A stretch of DNA of 64,000 bases from VRUE01 sp963706605 (GTDB lineage Bacteria; Actinomycetota; Thermoleophilia; Solirubrobacterales; 70-9), in the NCBI GenBank assembly GCA_963706605.1, contig OY970165.1, positions 1,240,001-1,304,000 of the forward strand, given 5' to 3'. Shown here piece after piece: positions 52,201-59,861 of this stretch. Each line of letters begins with the position of its first letter. Position 1 is the first letter of the stretch. A program made the position numbers and the translations under genes. Under the pieces are notes generated by a model. It saw only the letters and a program-made list of their open reading frames with translations, did not search any database and was not told the DNA's origin.

Positions 52201-52626
52201 GTGCCGGTCTACGAGGTGAAGCTCACGCCGAGCGAGATCGACGCGATCGTGAGTCGGGTCGCCGAGCTCCTTCAGTCGAGGCGCGCGGCATGCCCCGCAC
52301 GACCGCGACCGCGGATGGTGACCGCAGCCGAAGTCGCGCAGTGGTGCGGCGTCGAGCGCTCGTGGGTCTATGCCCACGCCGAGGAGCTGGGCGCCCGCAA
52401 GATCGGCACCGGCGAGCGCCCGCGGCTGCGCTTCGATCTCGCCGAAGTGAGCGAGCGGATCACCGCGCTCGACAGCTCGCAAAGCGGCTTTGGGTGGGGA
52501 TCTACGGCGATTGCCGCCGATCCACGTAGCCGCTCGCTTTCGCCGCGACGGAGAGGTATTGTCGTCAGGCAAAACAGAACGGCCGGGCGGCGCTGGAACG
52601 CCCCCGGCCCGGCGCCGAAGACATGA
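52201..52626 (+). CDS. Excisionase-like HTH protein
   Basis: 141 residues from GTG 52201. MVTAAEVAQWCGVERSWVYA, HAEELGARKIGTGERPRLRF is the MerR/excisionase-type winged HTH. The tail runs into a GC-rich hairpin (52581-52609). Standing 100 bp before the integrase, it is likely the element's excisionase or regulator. Confidence 0.75.
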   Translation: MPVYEVKLTPSEIDAIVSRVAELLQSRRAACPARPRPRMVTAAEVAQWCGVERSWVYAHAEELGARKIGTGERPRLRFDLAEVSERITALDSSQSGFGWGSTAIAADPRSRSLSPRRRGIVVRQNRTAGRRWNAPGPAPKT

Positions 52627-52728
52627 GCTTCGACGCGATGATCAGCCTAGCGGCGACCGGCGCATCCGGCGCCGTATGGCGTCCGCGCCAGCCCTGTCTC
52701 CGGCGCCTCGAACCAGGAGGTGATCGGA

Positions 52729-54036
52729 ATGGCTCGTAGATCGGAAGGCCAGGTGGTGGAGCGCCACTGGAAGAGCGGTCGCGGCTACGCGCTGCGCTTC
52801 CGCGCTTACGGCGAGCGCGAGTACCTGACGCTCGGGCTAGAGACCGAAGGCTGGAAACGCGGGCGCGCCGAGGAAGAGCTGGCGAACGTGATGGCCGATG
52901 TGCGGCGGGGGCTCTGGACCCCGCCGACGCGGCGGCGGCGCGTCGAGGAGCGCGGGGAGCAAAGCCTGAGCGCCGATGGCGAGTTGCTCTTCGGCTCCTT
53001 CGCGCGGCGGGTGGTCGCCCAGCGGGAGGGCGAGGTGAGCGCCAGCTACTACCGGATCATGCACTGGGGCCTTTCGCACCTGCTGCCGTACTTCGCGGAC
53101 TGGTCGCTCGCCGAGATCGACGTGGAAGCTGTCGATGCCTACCGCGCCTTCAAGGTCGAAGAGTCGGAGTCGATCCGACGGGCGATCGAACGTCGCAAGC
53201 CCAAGCTCGACGAGCATGGCCGTCCGCGCCGTCCGCTCAACGCCACCTCGATCAACAAGACGCTGAAGCTCCTGCAGTGGGTGCTCTCGATCGCGGTCGA
53301 GTATGAGCACATCGACCGCAATCCCGCCGAAGGACGACGGCGTCGGCTGCCCGAGCCCAAGCACGCTCCCGTCCACCTCAACACCGTCGAGCAGATCCAG
53401 GCGCTGCTCGACGCCTGCGCCCTGCTCGACCGTAGCCCGAAGCGGCGCTCGGACGGCCGGGTGGCGGTCATTTCCACGCTCCTCTTCGCCGGCCCGCGTG
53501 CCGAAGAGCTCTGCAACCTGCTCTGGCGCGACGTCGACCTCGCCAATGGGCGCATCCATATCGGCCGCTCCAAGACCCAGGCCGGCCTGCGCGAGATCGA
53601 CCTCCTGCCGGTCCTGCGCGACACCCTCGCCACCCACAAGGCCAACGCATACCGCTCCGGTCCGGACGACCTCGTCTTCCCGACCGAGACCGGCGGGCGC
53701 CGCGACCGCAACAACCTGCGAAGCCGGACCCTTGGCCTGGCGATCAAGCGTGCCGACGAGCTGCTGGCGAAGCGCGGCCAGCCCTCGCTCCCGCGTGGCC
53801 TCACCACTCACAAGCTGCGCCACACCTTCGCCTCGATCCTGGTCGCCACCGGCGAGGACCCCGCCTCGGTGATGGCTCAGCTCGGCCACGCCCACCCGGC
53901 TTTTACCCTGCGCGTCTACACCCACCTGATGCGCCGCGGCAAAGAGGAGCGGGCGAGGTTGAAGACGCTGGTCCAGGGCGAGGACGTGGAGGCGATGCCG
54001 AGCGAGTCGCTGACGGCGGAGGAGGCTGGATCGTGA
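52729..54036 (+). CDS. Tyrosine recombinase (phage-type integrase)
   Basis: 435 residues. ATG 52729 is chosen because AGGAGG lies 8 nt upstream (GTG 52720 is in frame). A SAM-like core-binding domain (residues 95-185) is followed by the catalytic domain: FAGPRAEELCNLLWRD (Arg), THKLRHTFASIL (HxxR), QLGHAHPAFTLRVYTHLMRR (His and Tyr nucleophile). It ends 330 bp before tRNA-Val, its likely target. Confidence 0.93.
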   Translation: MARRSEGQVVERHWKSGRGYALRFRAYGEREYLTLGLETEGWKRGRAEEELANVMADVRRGLWTPPTRRRRVEERGEQSLSADGELLFGSFARRVVAQREGEVSASYYRIMHWGLSHLLPYFADWSLAEIDVEAVDAYRAFKVEESESIRRAIERRKPKLDEHGRPRRPLNATSINKTLKLLQWVLSIAVEYEHIDRNPAEGRRRRLPEPKHAPVHLNTVEQIQALLDACALLDRSPKRRSDGRVAVISTLLFAGPRAEELCNLLWRDVDLANGRIHIGRSKTQAGLREIDLLPVLRDTLATHKANAYRSGPDDLVFPTETGGRRDRNNLRSRTLGLAIKRADELLAKRGQPSLPRGLTTHKLRHTFASILVATGEDPASVMAQLGHAHPAFTLRVYTHLMRRGKEERARLKTLVQGEDVEAMPSESLTAEEAGS

Positions 54037-54305
54037 CCTCGGCGATCGGAGTCGCGATTCTCGTAGTCGCCGGCATCTGGCTCTTCGGCAGCCTGCTGGC
54101 GCGCTGGGCAGGCTCTCTGCTCGTCGTTGCCGGCTCGGTAGGCCTCGCCAGCACCGGCGACGCCGATGGGTTCCTCCTCGTCGCGCTCGGCGTCGCGCTG
54201 TGGCTGGTTGGGCACTGCCTCTACCGGATGCGACGCGGTGCGTGGAAGAGCGCGCTGGCTGAACGTCTCTGTCTCGCCGTCTTGCCGCGGCGCCCTGAGC
54301 ACTGA
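54033..54305 (+). CDS. Small membrane protein
   Basis: 90 residues. GVAILVVAGIWLFGSLLARW and the run GSLLVVAGSVGLAS to LLVALGVALWLVGHCL give two to three membrane helices. GTG overlaps the integrase stop (GTGA). Unknown role. Confidence 0.6.
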   Translation: MTSAIGVAILVVAGIWLFGSLLARWAGSLLVVAGSVGLASTGDADGFLLVALGVALWLVGHCLYRMRRGAWKSALAERLCLAVLPRRPEH

Positions 54306-54369
54306 TGGTGAACGGCTTGGGGGATCGGTCGATCTTGCAGGGCTATCCTTTCCCCACGATCCCAAATCC

Positions 54370-54442
54370 GGGCGGTTAGCTCAGCTGGGAGAGCACCTGC
54401 TTTACAAGCAGGGGGTCGGCGGTTCGAGCCCGTCACCGCCCA
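54370..54442 (+). tRNA. Second tRNA-Val(UAC), inside the island
   Basis: GGGCGGT/ACCGCCC acceptor, anticodon stem CCTGC/GCAGG with loop TTTACAA (TAC), T arm GGCGG/CCGTC with one G-T pair. It differs from the tRNA at 38710 in the anticodon and T arms. Its 3' end recurs in decayed form at 57711-57751. Confidence 0.93.
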
Positions 54443-54665
54443 TCGTGGGTCCCTTCGGGCGATCCTCAGCGATCCTGGTCGCTGAGGACCCCGCCTCAAT
54501 AGTGGCGCAGCTCGGCCACGCCGATCTCGCCTACACACTCCGCCGTCTACACCACTGATGCGCCGCGGCAAGGACGAGCGAGCACGGTTGATGGCGCTGG
54601 CGCGGGGCGAGGGATTGGAGGCGACGACGATCGAGTCGCTCATGGGTAAAGAAGCACGATCGTGA
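54443..54665 (+). pseudogene. Integrase C-terminal remnant
   Basis: EDPASIVAQLGHADLAYTLR matches the intact integrase segment EDPASVMAQLGHAHPAFTLR. The frame then breaks, and the RRGK-type tail continues in another frame. The first two thirds of the gene are gone. Confidence 0.8.
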
Positions 54666-54698
54666 TCTGATCTGGCTTCGAGCATCTACATTTCGCGC

Positions 54699-55811
54699 AT
54701 GCCGCCACCCTTGCGTGCTCGCTATGTCGCCTCTCGCGACGGCATCGTCATACCCGGTGCCCGTGAGTTCTCGCTGCTCTTCGGAAGCGACGAAAATCTT
54801 CATGCCCTGCTTCCCAACCTGGCTGATGTCTCTCTTACTTCGCTAGTCCGAGCGATCCGCGAATTCCGTGACGCAATTCACGAGAAGCACATCTGGATGT
54901 ATTTCTACGATCAGGAGCCTGCTCGCTTCAACCCTGACGTATCACCACATCTTCCCTTCAATTTGGAGTGTTCGCGTGAGCGCTTCTGGGTACGTGCTCA
55001 ACTTAACGCCGCGATCAGCGAGGTAGCACCGCCGTTGGCGCTTCTGCGTGCCCTCACACCTCTTCTTGCACGCCACAACGCTCGACCAGAGCGTTCCGAA
55101 ACCCAGGACGAATTCGGACTCCAAAAGATTTATCTGAGCTTTTCATATTCGTCGATCCGTGGGCTTCGAGTATGTGACGTGCACCAACTCGCTTCAAGAG
55201 TTAGCTCCCTGGCCTCAGCAATTTCTTCGAGCGGAAGACTCGAAGCCGATGCGATCGAGGCACTTGTGCATTCTGGGGACAGTGATCTCTTGGTCGGCCA
55301 GTACGAGCATGAGGGGTTCGATGCCAAGAGCACGAGCTATCAGCTGTCAAACCCCGATGCTCGTTTCGAGCTCGCCAAGGATGTTGCTGCGTTTGCCAAT
55401 AGCCGAAACGGCGGGCTGATTGTGTGCGGGCTGAAGACGGCCAAGAGGCGAGGAAGTGATGTAGTTCGCGAAGCTGCGCCGATCTCTCTAGAACAATTCA
55501 GCGCTCGCGCATGGATCCGAGCTATCAGGAAGCTAGTGGTACCGGCGCCAGAAGGCCTCGTAGTGCGTGCAAGAAAAATCTCCGGGTCAGGTTCTGCGCG
55601 AGGCTATGTGACTATCTCGGTCCCGCCACAGCCTGAGCATCTGCGGCCATTTCTTGTTCAGTTGGGTCGTCGTCAGGATGGCAGGATTGTCGATACCGAC
55701 ATCACTGTGCCGATCCGAATTGGCGAAAATACCGAGTACTCAGATGCAGCTGCCCTGCATGGCCTCTTGACTGCCGGAAGGGCGGTCCTACAGCCACACG
55801 CCGAAAAATGA
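54699..55811 (+). CDS. Schlafen/AlbA_2-domain protein
   Basis: 370 residues. The first 190 are of unknown fold (IRGLRVCDVHQLASRVSSLA). From about 200 the AlbA_2 domain reads YEHEGFDAKSTSYQLSNPDA, ELAKDVAAFANSRNGGLIVC, with the acidic/Lys residues that form the nuclease-like site of Schlafen proteins. Such proteins act as RNases or regulators, several in phage defence. It is cargo of the nested element. Confidence 0.75.
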   Translation: MPPPLRARYVASRDGIVIPGAREFSLLFGSDENLHALLPNLADVSLTSLVRAIREFRDAIHEKHIWMYFYDQEPARFNPDVSPHLPFNLECSRERFWVRAQLNAAISEVAPPLALLRALTPLLARHNARPERSETQDEFGLQKIYLSFSYSSIRGLRVCDVHQLASRVSSLASAISSSGRLEADAIEALVHSGDSDLLVGQYEHEGFDAKSTSYQLSNPDARFELAKDVAAFANSRNGGLIVCGLKTAKRRGSDVVREAAPISLEQFSARAWIRAIRKLVVPAPEGLVVRARKISGSGSARGYVTISVPPQPEHLRPFLVQLGRRQDGRIVDTDITVPIRIGENTEYSDAAALHGLLTAGRAVLQPHAEK

Positions 55812-55919
55812 TGAAGCAATACTCTTCGGGTGAGTTCTAATCCAAGCGAACCTGCACGCTGCTAATGCGAGCGATGTCTTGCTCAACCGCCTCGAAAGGC
55901 TGGCGCGGCGAGGACGATG

Positions 55920-56450
55920 CTAGTCGCCCTCGCTGAACTGCCAGCCCAGAGCTCCGGCGAGGGCGTGGGCGAACGTCTCCTGGGGATCGACCCCACCGTG
56001 CGGGCTGACTTGCGTGTTGAAGGTCAGAGTGAGCCGGCCGTCGATACCAAAGGTCCAAGAAGTCGTCCGGTTCAGCGCCTTCGGAGCGCTGGTGGGGTCG
56101 TACAGCGATTCGATCCTGACGTAGCCGCTCGCAGGGTCGATCTGCGTCATCTCGCAGATCGTGGTCGGAATATCGTCGCCGCGCCACTCGAACTCGGAGA
56201 AGCCCAGCTTGTAGAACCTCTGTCCGTCGATGGCAACGAGGAGCGGGAGGCCGTCGTCTTCGGTCATGGACAGTACGGTCGCGAGAGCCGTGTCGGGGAT
56301 GAACTCGAAGGCGTGCCAGAAAGCAGCGCCATGAAACTGCTCCCTACGGTTGTCATCGAGGACGTAGCCCGCGTTCTCGCAGACAGAGGCGATAGCGCTG
56401 GCCATTTCCCCCGCGTGCGTCGTGGCGTTCCCCTGCTCCATGCCCGTCAC
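55920..56450 (-). CDS. Hypothetical protein
   Basis: 176 residues. ASVCENAGYVLDDNRREQFH, LLVAIDGQRFYKLGFSEFEW and DGRLTLTFNTQV. No family is recognised. It overlaps the next gene by 4 bp (ATGA), so both form an operon. Confidence 0.55.
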   Translation of the reverse strand: MTGMEQGNATTHAGEMASAIASVCENAGYVLDDNRREQFHGAAFWHAFEFIPDTALATVLSMTEDDGLPLLVAIDGQRFYKLGFSEFEWRGDDIPTTICEMTQIDPASGYVRIESLYDPTSAPKALNRTTSWTFGIDGRLTLTFNTQVSPHGGVDPQETFAHALAGALGWQFSEGD

Positions 56451-56785
56451 CCACTCCGGTCGAGTTCGTCGGCGGCCATTCGCAGTAGTCGGGCGGCGTG
56501 GCCGCTGCTGCCGCTACCGGCGACGATCCTCGCCGCCTCGATGGCGAAGATGAAGGCCGGCCGGTCCTGCTTGCTGCACGATCCGATGCGGTAGTCGCCG
56601 CTGTCTTCTTCGGCCCTCCAGCGCTCGGCGTAGTCGGCGGCCTCGGCGTCGAGGTCTAGCTCCTCCTCCGGAACGAGGACGCCACCAAATCCGTCGCTCG
56701 GCGCAGCGGGACGGTACCGCCCTTGCTCTGCCAAGCGCCGATAAATGTCTTCGAGCTGCTCCCGTGCCTCCGGCCGCATCGCCAT
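56447..56785 (-). CDS. Hypothetical acidic protein
   Basis: 112 residues from ATG 56785 (longer starts exist). RPEAREQLEDIYRRLAEQGR, EEELDLDAEAADYAERWRAE and HAARLLRMAADELDRSG. Helical, acidic, unknown function. Coupled to the gene at 55920. Confidence 0.5.
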   Translation of the reverse strand: MAMRPEAREQLEDIYRRLAEQGRYRPAAPSDGFGGVLVPEEELDLDAEAADYAERWRAEEDSGDYRIGSCSKQDRPAFIFAIEAARIVAGSGSSGHAARLLRMAADELDRSG

Positions 56786-56952
56786 GACGCCGATGATAGA
56801 CAGGCGGAGGTATCGGGCCTCGCCGGACATTCGGCGGACAACCGGAGAGGTCAGCGGCTCAGTCCTCGCCCCGGTAGCGCGCAGCAGCCCGCCACGACCG
56901 CGAGCAGACGAATCGCCATCGCGGTCGCGATCTATTGCGGACAGTCGAGTCG

Positions 56953-57375
56953 CTACGAGTCGGCGGGGAGAATCGTGAAGGCGCCGCCTCGCAACGGGGT
57001 CATTGCCCGGAAGGCACGCTCGTCGAAGCTGGCGATCCGGTCTGTCCCATGCCGGTCGGCCAGCACTGCAAGCGAGGCATCGGCGAGGCCCAGCTCGAGG
57101 TCCCGGTAGCGACGCGCCAGGTCACGGGCTAGTCCCAGCTCCTTGCGATCGAGGCAATCGACGACGAAGGTTCCCGCCGCGAGGTCGTCGAGGAAGGCGA
57201 GCTCGACGTCGACGCCGAGCCGGGTGAGGATCAGGTAGTCGGCCTCGGCGACCGCCACTTGAGAGGTGACGAGCTGCCCTCGCTCGCTTTCGAACAGCGC
57301 GACGACCGCCTCGTGCTCGGGGTCGTCGGCATCGGCCTGCGCGAAGAGTGTGCCGGCATCGACGATCAGGGTCAT
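56953..57375 (-). CDS. vapC: VapC-type PIN-domain toxin
   Basis: 140 residues. LIVDAGTLFAQADAD (first Asp), QVAVAEADYLIL (Glu), LGLADASLAVLAD (Asp) and ASFDERAF (Asp) give the PIN acidic site. Its start overlaps the antitoxin stop (ATGA). It is unrelated in sequence to the VapC at 33609. Confidence 0.88.
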   Translation of the reverse strand: MTLIVDAGTLFAQADADDPEHEAVVALFESERGQLVTSQVAVAEADYLILTRLGVDVELAFLDDLAAGTFVVDCLDRKELGLARDLARRYRDLELGLADASLAVLADRHGTDRIASFDERAFRAMTPLRGGAFTILPADS

Positions 57376-57608
57376 TGAGCGCGCCGGCCCCGAGCCTTGC
57401 GGTAGAGCTCGTCGGCATCCCAGCGCCGGTTCCCACCGCCACCGCTGCGTCCCTTCCCCATGCTGCGGAACGTGCGTGGCGGCGCTTCGGAGAGCACCCG
57501 CTCCACGCCCTCCCGGATCAGCTCTGCCTGGCTGCGACCGCTCGCCGTCGCCAAGCGGCCCAGGCGCTCGGCCTGGGAATTGTCAATGTAGACCGTGGTC
57601 TTGTGCAT
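57372..57608 (-). CDS. Ribbon-helix-helix antitoxin
   Basis: 78 residues. MHKTTVYIDNSQAERLGRLA, SGRSQAELIREGVERVL is a CopG/Arc-type ribbon-helix-helix. The Gly/Arg-rich tail would wrap the VapC toxin. An in-frame ATG two codons upstream is also possible. Confidence 0.85.
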   Translation of the reverse strand: MHKTTVYIDNSQAERLGRLATASGRSQAELIREGVERVLSEAPPRTFRSMGKGRSGGGGNRRWDADELYRKARGRRAQ

Positions 57609-57618
57609 GTACATATGG

Positions 57619-57634
57619 TACCAGCTAGGTGGTA
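57619..57634 (-). promoter_or_regulatory. Operator candidate upstream of the RHH antitoxin
   Basis: TACCA-gctagg-TGGTA inverted repeat, 11 bp from the antitoxin ATG, next to a GTAC/GTAC repeat. This is the position expected for autorepression by a ribbon-helix-helix protein. Confidence 0.5.
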
Positions 57635-57710
57635 GGTGAGCCTGGGCGTTGGTCACAAAAGCCCCTGCATGCAGTCGGTTCCAGCCACTCTTCGAATTCC
57701 ACCAGGCTGC

Positions 57711-57751
57711 CTTACACGCAGAGGATCGCGGTTCGAGCCCGTCACCCCCCA
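57711..57751 (+). repeat. Decayed tRNA-Val 3' end (attachment site)
   Basis: The last 24 nt (from CGGTTCGAGCCC to CCCAT) match the second tRNA-Val with one mismatch; the anticodon part has several changes. A TTCCAGCC...CCACC block 30 bp upstream is shared with the att site at 59046. Confidence 0.78.
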
Positions 57752-57870
57752 TTCGCAGAAGCCGGCTCGTCTGCGCCCTCCAACTCTGACGCGGCGAGCA
57801 CTCCCCCCGCTTGAGGCCGCCTTGGGCATTCGGCTCGGCCCGCTGCTCGTATGGCCACTCCGCTCGTCGG

Positions 57871-58083
57871 TCAGGCAGCCTCAGGCAGCCGGCTTGCCTG
57901 CTGGCAGGCGCGCATCGTGGAGAACTCCTCAAGCGAAACGACTACGGCCCGCATTTGCCCGTGCTTGGTGAGCACGAACTTCTCTGCGGCGCCGCTTTCC
58001 AAGCTCTCGATCAGCTTCCCCAGCTCCCGCGTCGCATCGCGAACCGTCCGCAGCTCATCGTTGGAAACCTCGACTCGTCCCAT
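57871..58083 (-). CDS. Phd/YefM-like antitoxin without a visible toxin
   Basis: 70 residues from ATG 58083. MGRVEVSNDELRTVRDATRE, KFVLTKHGQMRAVVVSLEEF is a Phd/YefM fold. No toxin gene follows, so it is an orphan or remnant at the junction of the nested elements. Confidence 0.65.
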   Translation of the reverse strand: MGRVEVSNDELRTVRDATRELGKLIESLESGAAEKFVLTKHGQMRAVVVSLEEFSTMRACQQASRLPEAA

Positions 58084-58246
58084 CCGCCCCTCCATCGTCG
58101 TCATGCGGGTTGAAATCCATGGGCGCGACGTTAGTCCGCCGATAAGACGGCATCTCGGCGTCGATCAAAGTGCCAGCTTTTCCGTCCGACAAGTCGCGGA
58201 TACTTTGCCCGTGCTGCGGGAAGAATGCGCAACCGAGGAGGCGTGA

Positions 58247-58378
58247 ATGGCGGATCGACGGTCAGGTAAGGCCCCCTACGTGCCCGACGAGGGCGGCGGT
58301 AAGCAGCCGCGCAGCCGAACGAAAAAAGGCAACTGGCGCAAGAAGCGCAGCGATACAGGGAAACGGCGCAAGCGATAA
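58247..58378 (+). CDS. Small highly basic protein (43 residues)
   Basis: GAGGAGG lies just upstream of ATG 58247. The peptide begins MADRRSGKAPYVPDEGGGKQ and is about one third Lys/Arg towards the end. It may bind nucleic acid. The next gene starts 29 nt later with its own good ribosome site. Confidence 0.5.
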   Translation: MADRRSGKAPYVPDEGGGKQPRSRTKKGNWRKKRSDTGKRRKR

Positions 58379-58407
58379 CACGATCGAAATCTTTAAGGAG
58401 ACCCAAC

Positions 58408-58872
58408 ATGACCCTTACGGCAATCAGTGCCCCAGCAGCAGACGAGGCGTTCACCTCGCTCGACGTCTTGCTCGACCTGAGCGACGTGCGGATGAAGCTA
58501 GCCGACGTCGATGAGGGCCCAGGCCTCGACGAGGCGCAGATCGATCTGATGGAGGGCGAGTACCGCAAGTTCCTCGCCCTCCAGCTCGCCCATCCCCAGG
58601 CGACGATCGTCCCCTGCAAGATCGTCGACGAGATCTGGCACCGCCACATCCTTGACACGGCCGCTTACCGCCGCGACTGCGAGGCGATCTTCGGTCGCTT
58701 CGTTGACCACTACCCCTACTTCGGCATGCGCAGCGAGGTCGAAGCGGAGGAACTGAACGACGCCTACGTCGGGACCCTCGGTCTCTACCGTGACGCCTTC
58801 GGCAAGCCGCCACCCGACACTTGGGTCTCCGAGGACCCGGCTCGCTGCCGTAAGCCAACGTGCCGCAGGTGA
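58408..58872 (+). CDS. Glycine-rich-domain-like protein (DUF1399 family)
   Basis: 154 residues. KIVDEIWHRHILDTAAYRRD and FVDHYPYFGM are the conserved His-rich motifs of the GRDP/DUF1399 family, whose role is unknown. AAGGAGA precedes the ATG. It is the last gene before the right end of the island and may pair with the small basic protein. Confidence 0.75.
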   Translation: MTLTAISAPAADEAFTSLDVLLDLSDVRMKLADVDEGPGLDEAQIDLMEGEYRKFLALQLAHPQATIVPCKIVDEIWHRHILDTAAYRRDCEAIFGRFVDHYPYFGMRSEVEAEELNDAYVGTLGLYRDAFGKPPPDTWVSEDPARCRKPTCRR

Positions 58873-58896
58873 GCTGCCGCTGATCGTCGCCGGCGC

Positions 58897-58930
58897 GTTT
58901 CGGGCACTCGTGCCCACGAGTGCCCGAAAC
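58897..58930. repeat. Palindrome at the right end of the island
   Basis: A 34-bp palindrome starting GTTTCGGGCACTCGTG and ending in its reverse complement. The half-site also occurs at 38856-38879 near the left end. Confidence 0.8.
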
Positions 58931-59045
58931 CGGGCAAATCGGCGCATATCCCCGCACATTCGGCACAAGTCGCAATCCCGGCCCAACCCATGAATCCCCT
59001 GCACAGCTACCGATTCCAGCCGCTCTCCCAGAATCCACCCGAGCG

Positions 59046-59089
59046 CCTTACAAGGAGGGGGTCACTGGTTTGAGCCCAGTACCGCCCAT
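59046..59089 (+). repeat. Right attachment site (tRNA-Val 3' end)
   Basis: 44 bp identical, apart from one C-to-T change, to 38740-38783 in the tRNA-Val gene. No 5' half is present. It marks the right border of the 20-kb island. Confidence 0.93.
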
Positions 59090-59105
59090 CGCCGTTTCGC
59101 ACGGG

Positions 59106-59789
59106 TTACTGGAGGGCGAAGACGACGCGGACGGTGGCCGTCACCGTCGAGGCGCCGGGCTTTACCGGAGGAGAGGGCTGGGGGGCAGGTGACTTCGCCT
59201 CGGCGGTCGGAAGGGCGGGGACGGCTTCCGTGCCTTCTTCGATGCTGATCGCCGGGCCGAGGATCGCTCCGGCTCGTTCTGCCAGCGCCGCGGCCTTTGC
59301 TTTGGCCTGGTCGAAGGCGGCGACCAGGACGTTGTCGTAGGCGAGGTCGGGATTGCCGGGGAAGAAGTTCGGACCGGTGGTGCCGGTCGCCCCGGCGGCT
59401 ATTGCCGCGTCGATCAGCTCTCCGGCTTGGTCGGGCTGGTGCAGGATCACGGAAATGCCCTCGCTGACCCGGTAGACGGTGCGTTTGCCTCGGGTCAGTT
59501 TTCGCAGTGAGATCCTCCCGGTGGTCACGTCTCCCGGCCCAACCCCAGGCACCGTTTGAGCGGCGGCGATGACTTCGCGCAGGCGGACCGAGACGATTCG
59601 CAGGGCGGCCGCGCGGGTCCTTCGTTCCTTGCTCACCGAGAACCTCAGCCCGGCCGTGTCGTTTGGCACTTCCTGAGTGGCCGTGCCCTTCACCGCGATC
59701 GTCCTTTCCTGTGCAGCGGCTGTCGCCGGGGCAAGCAGGAGCAGCGCAAGGAGTGCGATCGAGGCGGATGTTCGAAAGCGCGACGGCAT
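59106..59789 (-). CDS. Secreted SIMPL-domain protein (DUF541)
   Basis: 227 residues. A signal peptide (IALLALLLLAPATAAAQ) precedes TIAVKGTATQEVPNDTAGLR, DVTTGRISLRKL, LAYDNVLVAAFDQAKAKAAA, the SIMPL pattern. A Pro-rich segment lies before the last strand. Periplasmic/outer protein of unclear role. First backbone gene after the island. Confidence 0.88.
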   Translation of the reverse strand: MPSRFRTSASIALLALLLLAPATAAAQERTIAVKGTATQEVPNDTAGLRFSVSKERRTRAAALRIVSVRLREVIAAAQTVPGVGPGDVTTGRISLRKLTRGKRTVYRVSEGISVILHQPDQAGELIDAAIAAGATGTTGPNFFPGNPDLAYDNVLVAAFDQAKAKAAALAERAGAILGPAISIEEGTEAVPALPTAEAKSPAPQPSPPVKPGASTVTATVRVVFALQ

Positions 59790-59861
59790 TTTGCCCTACC
59801 AAGAACCGACTCTAGGACCGGGTCCGGATAGAGCATCCATTGCGCGCTAGCCTCACGGGCG

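Larger units (their letters stand above)
54402..57751. mobile_element. Nested element at the second tRNA-Val
   Basis: It starts at the 3' end of the second tRNA-Val and ends at a decayed copy of that end (57711-57751). It carries an integrase C-terminal remnant, a Schlafen/AlbA-type protein, two hypothetical genes and a VapBC pair. No intact integrase of its own remains. Confidence 0.65.
38740..59089. mobile_element. Integrative island in tRNA-Val
   Basis: The island is bounded by a 44-bp direct repeat of the tRNA-Val 3' end (38740-38783 and 59046-59089, one mismatch). It holds an excisionase-like HTH, a tyrosine integrase, a conjugation-type ATPase, a replication-relaxation-like protein and several regulators. 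Several of its genes are broken, so it may no longer move. A second, smaller element is nested near its right end. Confidence 0.8.
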
